From Urechidicola croceus (GTDB taxonomy: Bacteria; Bacteroidota; Bacteroidia; Flavobacteriales; Flavobacteriaceae): a stretch of 64,000 nt of DNA. Positions 55,624-63,507 of this stretch are shown here, piece after piece (position 1 is the first letter of the stretch; every line of letters begins with the position of its first letter). The stretch spans positions 575,001 to 639,000 of the forward strand of contig CAJIZG010000003.1 in assembly GCA_905181865.1 (NCBI GenBank), in the 5' to 3' direction. The notes under the pieces were generated by a model. It searched no databases. It had not been told where the DNA came from and saw only the letters and a list, made by a program, of their open reading frames with translations. Both the position numbers and the translations under genes were made by a program.

Positions 55624-57180
55624 ATGACATTAATTCAACTTTGGTTGCTGTTTATTTTAGGTACACAAATATTACACTTTTTAGGAACTTGGAAATTATA
55701 TGCAAAGGCAGGTAGAAAAGCTTGGGAAGCTGCTATTCCCGTATATAACGCCATCATTTTGATGCACATTATAAAGAGACCTAAATGGTGGGTCCTCTTG
55801 CTTTTCATTCCAATTATTAATCTTCTAATGTTTCCAATTATATGGATTGAAACAATCCGAAGTTTTGGTAAAAATTCAAGACTAGATACAGCACTTGTGC
55901 TAGTAACATTTGGTTTATATATTTATTACGTAAGTTACGTGGATACGGTAACTTATAAAGAAGAACGGAGTTTACAACCTCAAAGTGGATTGGGAGAATG
56001 GGTGAGTTCTATCGCATTTGCCATTATTGCAGCCACCATTGTGCACACGTATGTTATGCGCCCTTACACCATTCCCACATCTTCGCTAGAGAAGTCTTTG
56101 TTGGTAGGTGACTATTTGTTTGTAAGTAAGTTCCATTACGGGGCAAGGACACCAATGACTCCAATAGCAATGCCTATGGTTCATGACTCTATTCCAATGA
56201 CCAAAAAACGATCTTTCCTCAACTCAATTCAATTACCTTATATGCGCCTACCTGGGTTGCAAAAAATAAAAAGAAATGAAATTGTTGTATTTAACTGGCC
56301 TGCGGATTCTTTAAAGTGGATGTGGAATGATAATTCTGGAAAATTCACATACAAACCTATAGACAAAAAAACGAATTATGTAAAACGCTGTATTGCAATT
56401 GCCGGCGATTCTATGCAAATTATTAATGGCGATATCTTTATTAATGGTGAGTTATCTGTAATGCCAGTCAGGGCGAAGCCACAATATTATCATGACGTCA
56501 TACTTAATGAAGGGCAAAGAATTAGTGGTAAAAGTTTGCATGAAAGATATGGAGTTCGTGAGGGATTTTCTACCAATAATGGAAATTATAATTTAAATTT
56601 AACCGATAAAGAAGCCGCTTTATTACGGAAAAATCCATCTGTTAAAAGTATAATTAAAAGAATTGAATCAATCGGAAGATATGATCGTCGTGTTTTCCCT
56701 CATGATGCTCAATACCCTTGGACACAGGATAATTATGGTCCTATTTACATTCCGAAAAAAGGAGAAACAGTTGAATTAAACCATAAATCTATTCCATTTT
56801 ATAAACATTTAATCAAAGAGTATGAGCATCATGAAAATGTTACTTTTAATGGTGATGAAGTTTATATTAATGGCCTTAAAGTAACAAATTACACCTTTAA
56901 ACAAGATTACTACTTTATGATGGGAGATAATAGACAAGCTTCTTTAGATGCTCGTTTTTGGGGGTTCACACCCTTTGATCATGTTGTTGGAAAACCTGTT
57001 TTTATTTGGTTTAGTTGGGAAACAAATGCCGAAGGAATTAAAAATAAAATTAGATGGGATCGACTTTTCACAACCGTTCATGGTGATGGAAAACCTAGGT
57101 CTTACTTCTTTTATTTTCTAGGTTTCTTTGCATTATATATACTGTATAGTCATTTTGCTAAAAAGAGAAAAGAAAAATAA
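55624..57180 (+). CDS. lepB: Signal peptidase I, extended flavobacterial form
   Basis: A 518-residue type I signal peptidase, about twice the usual length. Several N-terminal membrane helices (LIQLWLLFILGTQILHFLGT, WWVLLLFIPIINLLMFPIIW, ALVLVTFGLYIYYVSYV) come before the catalytic part. The serine is S154 in TIPTSSLEKSL and the lysine is K254 in NYVKRCIAIAGDS. The C-terminal FMMGDNRQASLDARFWGFT is the conserved box E, followed by a last helix (YFLGFFALYILYSHF). It cleaves signal peptides of exported proteins. A large insert (about 280-440) between boxes D and E accounts for the extra length. Confidence 0.94.
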   Translation: MTLIQLWLLFILGTQILHFLGTWKLYAKAGRKAWEAAIPVYNAIILMHIIKRPKWWVLLLFIPIINLLMFPIIWIETIRSFGKNSRLDTALVLVTFGLYIYYVSYVDTVTYKEERSLQPQSGLGEWVSSIAFAIIAATIVHTYVMRPYTIPTSSLEKSLLVGDYLFVSKFHYGARTPMTPIAMPMVHDSIPMTKKRSFLNSIQLPYMRLPGLQKIKRNEIVVFNWPADSLKWMWNDNSGKFTYKPIDKKTNYVKRCIAIAGDSMQIINGDIFINGELSVMPVRAKPQYYHDVILNEGQRISGKSLHERYGVREGFSTNNGNYNLNLTDKEAALLRKNPSVKSIIKRIESIGRYDRRVFPHDAQYPWTQDNYGPIYIPKKGETVELNHKSIPFYKHLIKEYEHHENVTFNGDEVYINGLKVTNYTFKQDYYFMMGDNRQASLDARFWGFTPFDHVVGKPVFIWFSWETNAEGIKNKIRWDRLFTTVHGDGKPRSYFFYFLGFFALYILYSHFAKKRKEK

Positions 57181-57780
57181 GTGCTGTTTTTACCTACATA
57201 CTTTGCCCCTATTTCACAATACAAAGAAATTTTTAAAAATGATGCTATTGTATTTGAAGTAGAAGACAATTTTCAAAAGCAAACCTATAGAAATCGCTGT
57301 TATATTTATGCCGCTTTTGGAAAACTACAAATGAATGTACCTGTTATTCATACGCATAATAAAACGGTCAGGCAGAAAACTAAGGACACGAAAATAGACC
57401 CTAGTTATTCATGGCAAACTCGACAACTTAAAACTTTGCAAGCGGCTTATCGATCTTCTCCATATTACGAATTCTACGAAGACGACTTACTGCCATTGTT
57501 TACAAAGAAACACACTTTTTTACAAGACTTAAACCTAGAAGCACATGCTTTTATTATGGATGCAATTCAAGAGGATATTCCGTTTTCAAAGACGACTGAA
57601 TATCATATAGATTCACCTATAAAAGATGATAGAATTTTAGCGAATACAAAGATAAAATCATCCATTGAGTTGAAACTTTATACACAAGTTTTTGACGACA
57701 AACACGGATTTATTCCAAACCTTAGTATACTAGATTTACTATTTATGGAAGGTCCGAATACAACCTCTTTTTTAAAGTAA
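57181..57780 (+). CDS. WbqC family protein
   Basis: A 199-residue protein starting with GTG directly after the lepB stop. Family motifs are LPTYFAPISQYKEIFKND, FQKQTYRNRCYIYAAFGKLQ and DPSYSWQTRQLKTLQAAYRS followed by SPYYEFYEDDLLPLF. WbqC-like proteins are linked to O-antigen loci in proteobacteria; in flavobacteria the gene follows lepB in the same operon. The enzymatic role is not settled. Confidence 0.9.
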   Translation: MLFLPTYFAPISQYKEIFKNDAIVFEVEDNFQKQTYRNRCYIYAAFGKLQMNVPVIHTHNKTVRQKTKDTKIDPSYSWQTRQLKTLQAAYRSSPYYEFYEDDLLPLFTKKHTFLQDLNLEAHAFIMDAIQEDIPFSKTTEYHIDSPIKDDRILANTKIKSSIELKLYTQVFDDKHGFIPNLSILDLLFMEGPNTTSFLK

Positions 57781-57787
57781 ACAAGTG

Positions 57788-57949
57788 TTATTTTCTTTTT
57801 AATGAAGAAAAAAACCAAACTATAATAAGCAATACAAAACCTGTCATTATAGGTGTAATTATAAATTTATCTGCAAATACACCTTCAGATAAAATCATGA
57901 AAACTGCTATTAATACTTGACCTAAAGTAAGAACATCATTTCTTTTCAT
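57788..57949 (-). CDS. Small membrane protein, unidentified
   Basis: A 53-codon frame: MKRNDVLTLGQVLIAVFMIL, then EGVFADKFIITPIMTGFVLL and IIVWFFSSLKRK. It has two clear membrane helices separated by a short polar loop, with a basic C-terminus. The composition and clean start make a real gene likely. It lies downstream of the ettA terminator on the same strand. No family recognised. Confidence 0.55.
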   Translation of the reverse strand: MKRNDVLTLGQVLIAVFMILSEGVFADKFIITPIMTGFVLLIIVWFFSSLKRK

Positions 57950-57980
57950 TAATTAATAGTTAACAGTTCAAAATTATTTA

Positions 57981-58030
57981 AAAAAATAGCCGAAAAACAG
58001 AATACTCTTTGAGTACCTATTTTTCGGTTT
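57981..58030 (-). terminator. Terminator downstream of ettA
   Basis: CCGAAAAA (57990-57997) pairs with TTTTTCGG (58020-58027), and inside it TACTC (58003-58007) pairs with GAGTA (58011-58015). On the minus strand the stem is followed by CTATTTTTTT. It lies about 50 bases past the ettA stop. Confidence 0.75.
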
Positions 58031-58079
58031 ATAATATTTTCAAGAATATAAATTTACATCCTTACTTTCAAAGTAATTC

Positions 58080-59771
58080 TTATCTAACTAACTTTTTATA
58101 TTTAATCCGTTTTGGCATTAAATCACCTCCTAAACGTTTCTTTTTATTTTCTTCATATTCAGAGAAAGAACCTTCGAAGTAATATACTTGAGAATCTCCT
58201 TCAAAAGCTAAGATATGTGTACAGATACGATCTAAAAACCATCTATCGTGTGAAATTACAACGGCACATCCGGCAAAATTTTCTAAACCTTCCTCTAGTG
58301 CTCTCAAGGTATTTACATCCAAATCATTTGTAGGTTCATCCAACAATAAAACATTTCCTTCTTCCTTTAAGGTCATTGCTAAATGTAAGCGGTTACGCTC
58401 CCCACCAGATAAAGCACTTACTTTTTTATTTTGCTCTGACCCCGCAAAATTAAAGCGACTTAGATAGGCTCTTGAATTTACCATTTTACCACCCATCATC
58501 ACCAAATCTTGTCCATCTGAGAAATTCTCCCAAATAGATTTATCTGCGTCAATATTTGAATGCGCCTGATCTACATAAGCGATTTTTGCAGTATCTCCCA
58601 CTTTAAAATCTCCTTTATCTGCTTTTTGCTCACCCATTATCATTTTGAAAATGGTTGTTTTCCCGGCTCCATTGGGCCCAATAACTCCTACAATTCCATT
58701 TGGTGGAAGGTTAAAATTTAAGTCTTCATACAACAATTTTTCACCAAAAGCCTTGGAAACATAAGAAGCATCTATAACATTGGTTCCTAGTCTTGGCCCA
58801 TTCGGAATATAGATTTCTAATTTTTCTTCTACTTTCTTTTGATCCTGACTCATCAACTTATCGTAATTCGCCAAACGCGCTTTAGATTTTGATTGACGAC
58901 CTTTAGCACCTTGACGTACCCAATCCAATTCTCGCTCTAACGTTTTCTGACGCTTAGAGGCTGTTTTTTCTTCTTTAGCTAAACGCTCAGATTTTTGTTC
59001 TAACCAAGATGAGTAATTTCCTTTCCAAGGGATTCCTTCACCTCTATCTAACTCTAAAATCCAACCAGCAACGTTGTCTAAGAAATACCTGTCATGCGTT
59101 ACTGCTATCACGGTTCCTTTATACTGAGATAAATGATGTTCTAACCAATGTACAGACTCTGCATCTAAATGGTTTGTTGGCTCATCTAACAATAATACAT
59201 CGGGTTGTTGCAATAATAATCGGCATAAAGCAACTCTTCTTCGTTCTCCTCCAGACAATACTTTAATAGGTGTATCGCCGTCTGGCGTGCGCAAGGCATC
59301 CATAGCGATCTCTAATTTTGTATCTAATTCCCAAGCATCCAATGCATCAATTTTATTTTGCAACTCTGCTTGCTGATTCATCAACTTTTCCATTTTATCA
59401 GCATCAGAATACACTTCTTCCAAACCAAACATATCGTTGATTTTATTATACTCTTCTAACACTGCAACAGTTTCAGCAGCACCTTCTTTTACAATATCCA
59501 TTACGGTTTTAGACTCATCTAATTCCGGCTCTTGAGATAAATATCCTACTGTATACCCTTGGGAAAATGTTACATCACCTTGATAGTTCTTTTCAATTCC
59601 AGCAATGATTTTCATCAATGTAGATTTACCAGAACCATTTAAACCTAGAATTCCAATTTTAGCTCCGTAAAAGAAACTTAAATGTATATTTTTTAAAACT
59701 TGTTTGTTTGCACCAGGAAACGTTTTGTTTACCTTTGTCATCGAAAAGATGATCTTTTTATCGTCACTCAT
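58080..59771 (-). CDS. ettA: Energy-dependent translational throttle protein EttA (ABC-F)
   Basis: A 563-residue ABC-F protein with two ATPase halves and no membrane part. The first half has GLNGSGKS, VLSGGERRRVALCRLLLQ and VLLLDEPTNHLDAESVHWLE; the second has GPNGAGKT, LSGGERNRLHLAMTL and VLLLDEPTNDLDVNTLRALE. The arm insert and the lysine-rich linker (KQRKTLERELDWVRQ) follow the EttA pattern. EttA binds the ribosomal E site and gates the first elongation step according to ATP/ADP level. It directly abuts a small membrane protein upstream. Confidence 0.95.
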   Translation of the reverse strand: MSDDKKIIFSMTKVNKTFPGANKQVLKNIHLSFFYGAKIGILGLNGSGKSTLMKIIAGIEKNYQGDVTFSQGYTVGYLSQEPELDESKTVMDIVKEGAAETVAVLEEYNKINDMFGLEEVYSDADKMEKLMNQQAELQNKIDALDAWELDTKLEIAMDALRTPDGDTPIKVLSGGERRRVALCRLLLQQPDVLLLDEPTNHLDAESVHWLEHHLSQYKGTVIAVTHDRYFLDNVAGWILELDRGEGIPWKGNYSSWLEQKSERLAKEEKTASKRQKTLERELDWVRQGAKGRQSKSKARLANYDKLMSQDQKKVEEKLEIYIPNGPRLGTNVIDASYVSKAFGEKLLYEDLNFNLPPNGIVGVIGPNGAGKTTIFKMIMGEQKADKGDFKVGDTAKIAYVDQAHSNIDADKSIWENFSDGQDLVMMGGKMVNSRAYLSRFNFAGSEQNKKVSALSGGERNRLHLAMTLKEEGNVLLLDEPTNDLDVNTLRALEEGLENFAGCAVVISHDRWFLDRICTHILAFEGDSQVYYFEGSFSEYEENKKKRLGGDLMPKRIKYKKLVR

Positions 59772-59956
59772 TACACTCTTCCTTTTAAAGCGTTAAACAC
59801 CCATGCATTTGCAAAAAAACCAACACCAACAGCGGCAAATCCCCATCCAGCAACGTCGTCATATTTAAATGCTCCTAAAGCAATTAATAGAATTCCCATT
59901 GCAATCATTATAAATGTAGCCCATGAAAGGACTGTATTTTTATTCATCATCGACAT
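59771..59956 (-). CDS. Small membrane protein, CAL67264-like family
   Basis: About 61 residues with two membrane helices (VLSWATFIMIAMGILLIALG and GWGFAAVGVGFFANAWVFNA). I recall this family being named after a Gramella protein and lying upstream of ettA in flavobacteria. The ATG at 59956 is preferred; one at 59947 is also possible, and an earlier ATG (59983) would add a charged, non-conserved tail. Its stop overlaps the ettA start by one base, so the two are co-translated. Function unknown. Confidence 0.75.
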   Translation of the reverse strand: MSMMNKNTVLSWATFIMIAMGILLIALGAFKYDDVAGWGFAAVGVGFFANAWVFNALKGRV

Positions 59957-59999
59957 AATTAAAAACTTAATCGTGCATAGCACTTATTACGAAAGCAAA

Positions 60000-60293
60000 T
60001 ATCGCCATTTTATACAAAAAAGCACCCTATTAGAGCGCTTATACCAAATGAATTTCAAAATGATCGTTATAGGTTTGTTTTTTTTTTACTCAAATAAAAT
60101 AGAAAATCTAATCATAGCCGGAGTTAAGGTTCTTTTTTATATTAAAATTTAGGCGAAAAAGAAACGAATGAAACGAGCATGCTAAAGATTTCATCACACA
60201 ATAAAATGATTAATAGCGAACGGCATCTGACGAAACAAAAAATAAATATAAACAGATGAAATAGGTTATTATGCCGTTTATTTGGCACTACGA
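60000..60293. other. Intergenic region with dispersed element
   Basis: No gene is supported. It contains the intergenic two-block element copy 3 (60172-60231), a T10 tract near 60078-60087 and otherwise AT-rich sequence. Confidence 0.5.
60172..60231 (+). repeat. Intergenic two-block element, copy 3
   Basis: AACGAGCATGCTAAA (60172-60186), 25 bases, AATAGCGAAC (60212-60221), 7 bases, GAC (60229-60231). Both blocks are identical to those at 54825 with identical spacing. Confidence 0.7.
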
Positions 60294-60922
60294 TTAATTT
60301 GGAAGAAACCCCATTTTACCTTGCTGATAATCTCGCATTGCCTCCATAACCTCAGTTTGAGTATTCATTACATACGGACCATGTTGTACTACTTTTTCTT
60401 TTATCGGCTCACCAGATAAAATCAACAGATTACTTTGAGAAGTTGTCCGTATATTAAAGTGTCCTCCATCTTGATTGAAAACAACCATTTGTTGAAATCC
60501 TTTTTTAAGAGATTGCTCTTTATTTACGATGGCTTCACCATCCAATAAATAAACGAGTGTTTCGTGGCTTTGCGCTATATCAATAGTTATTTCACCTTCT
60601 CCATTCGATTTTAACATATACACATTTACCGGAGTTTGAGTTTCAATTCTACCATACAAACCTTTTTGTTCTCCGGCTACAACTTTTAACGAGATTGATT
60701 TATCAGCATTTTCAACAACATTCATATCTTCACTTTTCACATGTTGATAGGCGGCTGGCATCATTTTCTTAGCAGCGGGAAGATTCAACCATAATTGAAT
60801 TCCCTCTAACTCACCTCCTCTTAATACAAATTCTCTAGTGGGACCTTCCGCATGAACGATTCCTCTTCCCGCAGTTGTCCATTGTACATCACCCGCCTTC
60901 ACCAACATTTCGTTACCTAAGG
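60294..60922 (-). pseudogene. Pirin family protein, C-terminal part (split by IS)
   Basis: About 209 residues starting at the insertion junction with LGNEMLVKAGDVQWTTAGRG and IVHAEGPTREFVLRGGELEG, and ending MGFLPN. With the N-terminal part at 62404-62654 it makes a normal pirin of about 290 residues: a bicupin that binds iron and can act as a quercetin 2,3-dioxygenase or redox-linked cofactor. The HAEGPT segment contains two of the residues that hold the metal. The first codons of the open frame here come from the inserted element, so the gene is inactivated. Confidence 0.9.
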
Positions 60923-61007
60923 TGTATAACGTCAGCAAAAAGTGAACTAATTATCACTTTAATATAAGAGATAGGTTTTATTATTTTTACAAACCTTTAA
61001 ATCTTAA

Positions 61008-61358
61008 ATGATGAAAAACAAGAAAAGTGCCAGTGCTTTAATTAGCGACTTAAAACGTAAGACAAGAAAAGCTTACAATTCAGAAGACAAAATCAGGATT
61101 ATTATTGAAGGAATGCGTGGTGAAACGACCATTGCAGAATTGTGTCGAAAAGAAAGCATCCATCAAGCTAATTACTACAAATGGTCCAAAGATTTCATGG
61201 AAGCAGGAAAGCGCAGGCTAAATGGAGATACGATGCGAGAAGCTAACACATCGGAGGTTCACGAACTCAAAGGTGAGAATGGTACTTTAAAAGAGTTGGT
61301 TGCAGAGCTTTCTCTAGAAGTTCGGTTTCTGAAAAAAAACTTACGTGGAGACGAGTAA
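61008..61358 (+). CDS. IS3-family transposase OrfA
   Basis: A 116-residue protein with a helix-turn-helix (AYNSEDKIRIIIEGMRGETT, IAELCRKESIHQANYYKWSK) and a C-terminal coiled coil (LKGENGTLKELVAELSLEVR). It binds the element ends. An A8 tract (61332-61339) near its end lies in the frame CTG-AAA-AAA-AAC. A -1 slip there would enter the OrfB frame, which is open from upstream of its own ATG, giving an OrfAB fusion transposase. Confidence 0.9.
   Translation: MMKNKKSASALISDLKRKTRKAYNSEDKIRIIIEGMRGETTIAELCRKESIHQANYYKWSKDFMEAGKRRLNGDTMREANTSEVHELKGENGTLKELVAELSLEVRFLKKNLRGDE
61332..61339 (+). other. A8 programmed -1 frameshift site (OrfA/OrfB)
   Basis: Eight consecutive A bases inside OrfA. OrfB lies in the -1 frame, and that frame has no stop between the tract and the OrfB ATG at 61373 (it reads KKLTWRRVKREKYMHYSQ). 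This is the standard IS3 arrangement for making OrfAB. Confidence 0.7.
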
Positions 61359-61372
61359 AAAGAGAGAAGTAT

Positions 61373-62338
61373 ATGCACTATAGTCAATCAGAAAAGTACG
61401 AAATGATACAACTTGTTGAGCAGTCTGATCTTGGAATAAACCGAACACTCAAAGAGCTTAAAATCAATAAGACAACCTTTTATAATTGGTATAATTTATA
61501 TACCCAAAAAGGCTTTGAAGGTCTAGCTCGTAAGAAATCAGAGAGAGTTGGGACGTGGAATAAGATAAATATCGTCGATAGAGACAAAGTAGTTGAAATT
61601 GCGTTAGAAAAGCCTGAGTTATCTTCTAGGGAGGTTGCTTGGCATATTACGGATAATTACAACTATTATATCAGCGAGTCAAGTGTCTATCGGATTTTAA
61701 AGGAAAATGGATTCATATCATCGCCTTCATTTAGAATAATGAGTGCTTCGGATAGTTTTCACGATAAAACAACTGCCGTGAATCAAATGTGGCAAACTGA
61801 TTTTACTTATTTCAAAATATTTGGTTGGGGTTGGTATTATTTATCAACTATTTTGGATGATTACAGTCGTTACATTGTTACATGGAAGCTTTGTTCAACA
61901 ATGAGAGCAGAAGATGTCACCAATACAATCGATGCAGCTATTGCATTTTCTGGAGTTAATGAAAAATCAATGCCTAGGTTGTTGTCAGATAATGGGTCTT
62001 GTTACATCTCACACGAGTTAGCAGACTATATCGGAGAGAAAAATATGAAACATATCAGAGGAAGACCATTACATCCTCAAACTCAGGGCAAAATTGAACG
62101 TTATCATAGATCAATGAAAAACATTGTAAAACTTGATAATTACTTTAGCCCTGGACAATTAGAAGAAAAAATGAAAGAATTTGTTCAGTATTACAATTAT
62201 GAACGCTATCATGAATCTTTGAAAAATGTAACTCCAGCAGAAGTATATTTTGGAACAGCCGAAAGAAAATTAAGAAAACGCAAAATGACAAAAAATAGCA
62301 CTTTGAAAGCTAGAAAAAAACAGTATCAAAATTTTTAA
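61373..62338 (+). CDS. IS3-family transposase OrfB (DDE catalytic subunit)
   Basis: A 321-residue protein with a helix-turn-helix N-terminus (TLKELKINKTTFYNWYNLYT) and an integrase core. The first aspartate is in MWQTDFTYFKIFGWGWYYLS, the second in RLLSDNGSCYISHELADYIG and the glutamate in HPQTQGKIERYHRSMKNIVK, so the DDE triad is complete. The C-terminal RKLRKRKMTKNSTLKARKKQ is strongly basic. No stop or frameshift is seen. The last 29 bases of this reading frame overlap the end of the aberrant pirin N-terminal frame on the other strand. Confidence 0.93.
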   Translation: MHYSQSEKYEMIQLVEQSDLGINRTLKELKINKTTFYNWYNLYTQKGFEGLARKKSERVGTWNKINIVDRDKVVEIALEKPELSSREVAWHITDNYNYYISESSVYRILKENGFISSPSFRIMSASDSFHDKTTAVNQMWQTDFTYFKIFGWGWYYLSTILDDYSRYIVTWKLCSTMRAEDVTNTIDAAIAFSGVNEKSMPRLLSDNGSCYISHELADYIGEKNMKHIRGRPLHPQTQGKIERYHRSMKNIVKLDNYFSPGQLEEKMKEFVQYYNYERYHESLKNVTPAEVYFGTAERKLRKRKMTKNSTLKARKKQYQNF

Positions 62339-62403
62339 CTAAATTAGCAGAAACCTCTCTTAAATTTTGAGCGAAAAAGTTCATTTTTATTTGACTACAT
62401 ACA

Positions 62404-62654
62404 CCTAAGGAATCTCTATGTAATTGTGCTCCTTTATAAAGTAATGTAATGGGTTCAAACCCTCTATGTGGGTGAGGACCTAAATCAAACGGATTATTAA
62501 ACTCACTAATGGCGTAAGGTCCGTAATGATGTAATAAAATAAACGGATCTACATTTTCCATCTCTCGATTAGGAATTGGTTGCCGCAATCTAATTGGTCC
62601 CATATTGACCATAGGACTATCAGAAACCGCTCTTATTGATTTTAAATTGCTCAT
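62404..62654 (-). pseudogene. Pirin family protein, N-terminal part (split by IS)
   Basis: The first 84 residues of pirin: MSNLKSIRAVSDSPMVNMGP, NVDPFILLHHYGPYAISEFN and the metal-site stretch LGPHPHRGFEPITLLYKGAQ, ending HRDSLG at the junction. Translation then runs into the element and stops at 62310. Two histidines of the cupin metal site are in this half. It lies 63 bases downstream of the MarR gene, suggesting it was regulated by it. Confidence 0.9.
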
Positions 62655-62717
62655 AATTCTATTCTTTCACATTTATTGAATTCACACTATTTTCCATGGA
62701 AAATATTTAGATAATTT

Positions 62718-63155
62718 TTATCGGATTTTATCTAACAAATCGCTCAATTGATTTGCTTCTGTTTCCGTTAATTTCTCTAAAAGATCATTATTTATATTTG
62801 ATCCGATTATTTTTATCAAATTCATTCCAACTTCAGTTATTTCGACATATACTACGCGTCGATCATTTTCACAATTAAACCGAAATATCAAATTTTTAAC
62901 ACATAATTTATCCATTAAACGGGTGGCATTAGGTGACCTTTCAATCATGCGTTCTTTTATAGTTTGAACTTTTAACGCTTCACCCGCCCCTTTTAATATT
63001 CTTAAAATATTATACTGCTGTGGTGAAATACCATACGGTTTAAAATATTTATTTTGATGACTTGTCAACCAATTAGATGTATAAATTACATTCAACATGG
63101 CTTTCACCTTATAATTTGGAAATGTGGAATTGATATCTTTTGAAAAATCTCCCAT
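62718..63155 (-). CDS. MarR family transcriptional regulator
   Basis: A 145-residue winged-helix regulator. The recognition region is KERMIERSPNATRLMDKLCV, and the wing CENDRRVVYVEITEVG is typical of MarR; an N-terminal helix provides dimerisation (STFPNYKVKAMLNVIYTSNW). MarR proteins release DNA on binding phenolics or on oxidation. It sits between a broken 4Fe-4S protein gene (whose stop is 4 bases before this ATG) and pirin, so the cluster looks like a redox- or quinone-responsive set. Confidence 0.9.
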   Translation of the reverse strand: MGDFSKDINSTFPNYKVKAMLNVIYTSNWLTSHQNKYFKPYGISPQQYNILRILKGAGEALKVQTIKERMIERSPNATRLMDKLCVKNLIFRFNCENDRRVVYVEITEVGMNLIKIIGSNINNDLLEKLTETEANQLSDLLDKIR

Positions 63156-63158
63156 TTG

Positions 63159-63500
63159 TTACTCACCTTTATTTAAATTTAACGCCGATATATATCCCAT
63201 CAAAGCATCGCTTATTCTTGGACGCTCGAAACCTACAATCTTCCTTTCTTGGAATACCTCTTGTTCCTTTTATTTCGTAGTAGATTCATAGGACAATACT
63301 CCAGAGGGACATACTTCCACTTGTTTTTTTAATCCTTTCTGTAGTTGCTCCATCCATATGTACCCCTAGTCTATTTTTAGGATTAAATACTTGAATGAGG
63401 TTTTCCGACAATGCCTTGCATGGATATATTTTTTTGGTTTCCAAAAAACAGTACTAGCATCATTCTTATATTTTATAACGGCTTCCTTTTGATCCGAAAT
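63159..63500 (-). pseudogene. (4Fe-4S)-binding mono-cluster protein, broken
   Basis: Pieces read in order: YKNDASTVFWKPKKYIHARH-C, (frame change) ENLIQVFNPKNRLGVHMDGA-TTERIKK, (frame change at an A7 tract) QVEVCPSGVLSYESTTK, then a stop and, still in frame, KEQEVFQERKIVGFERPRIS and DALMGYISALNLNKGE. Intact relatives have C-x-H-x-x-x-C where this gene has YIHARHC, so one cluster cysteine is also lost. The start codon position is ATT (63500). It begins 8 bases after the FMN reductase stop. The gene should be dead. Confidence 0.75.
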
Positions 63501-63507
63501 TTAAAGC

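Larger units (their letters stand above)
60923..62403 (+). mobile_element. Intact-looking IS3-family element inserted in pirin
   Basis: A 1481-bp element starting TGTATAACGTCAGC and ending ...GACTACATACA. The reverse complement of its right end (TGTATGTAGTCAAATAAAAA) and the left end share TGTAT, GTCA, AAAA and TGAACT over about 26 bases. It is flanked on both sides by the direct repeat CCTAAGG (60916-60922 and 62404-62410), the target duplication. OrfA and OrfB are both undamaged, with an A8 slippery site between them. Removing the element and one repeat restores the pirin frame (D-S-L-G-N-E-M). Confidence 0.92.

Noticed and set aside
60061-60152. Part of a 150-codon plus-strand frame (59700-60152)
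   Set aside because: Mostly antisense to ettA and the small membrane protein; the tail is AT-rich intergenic DNA with a T10 tract.
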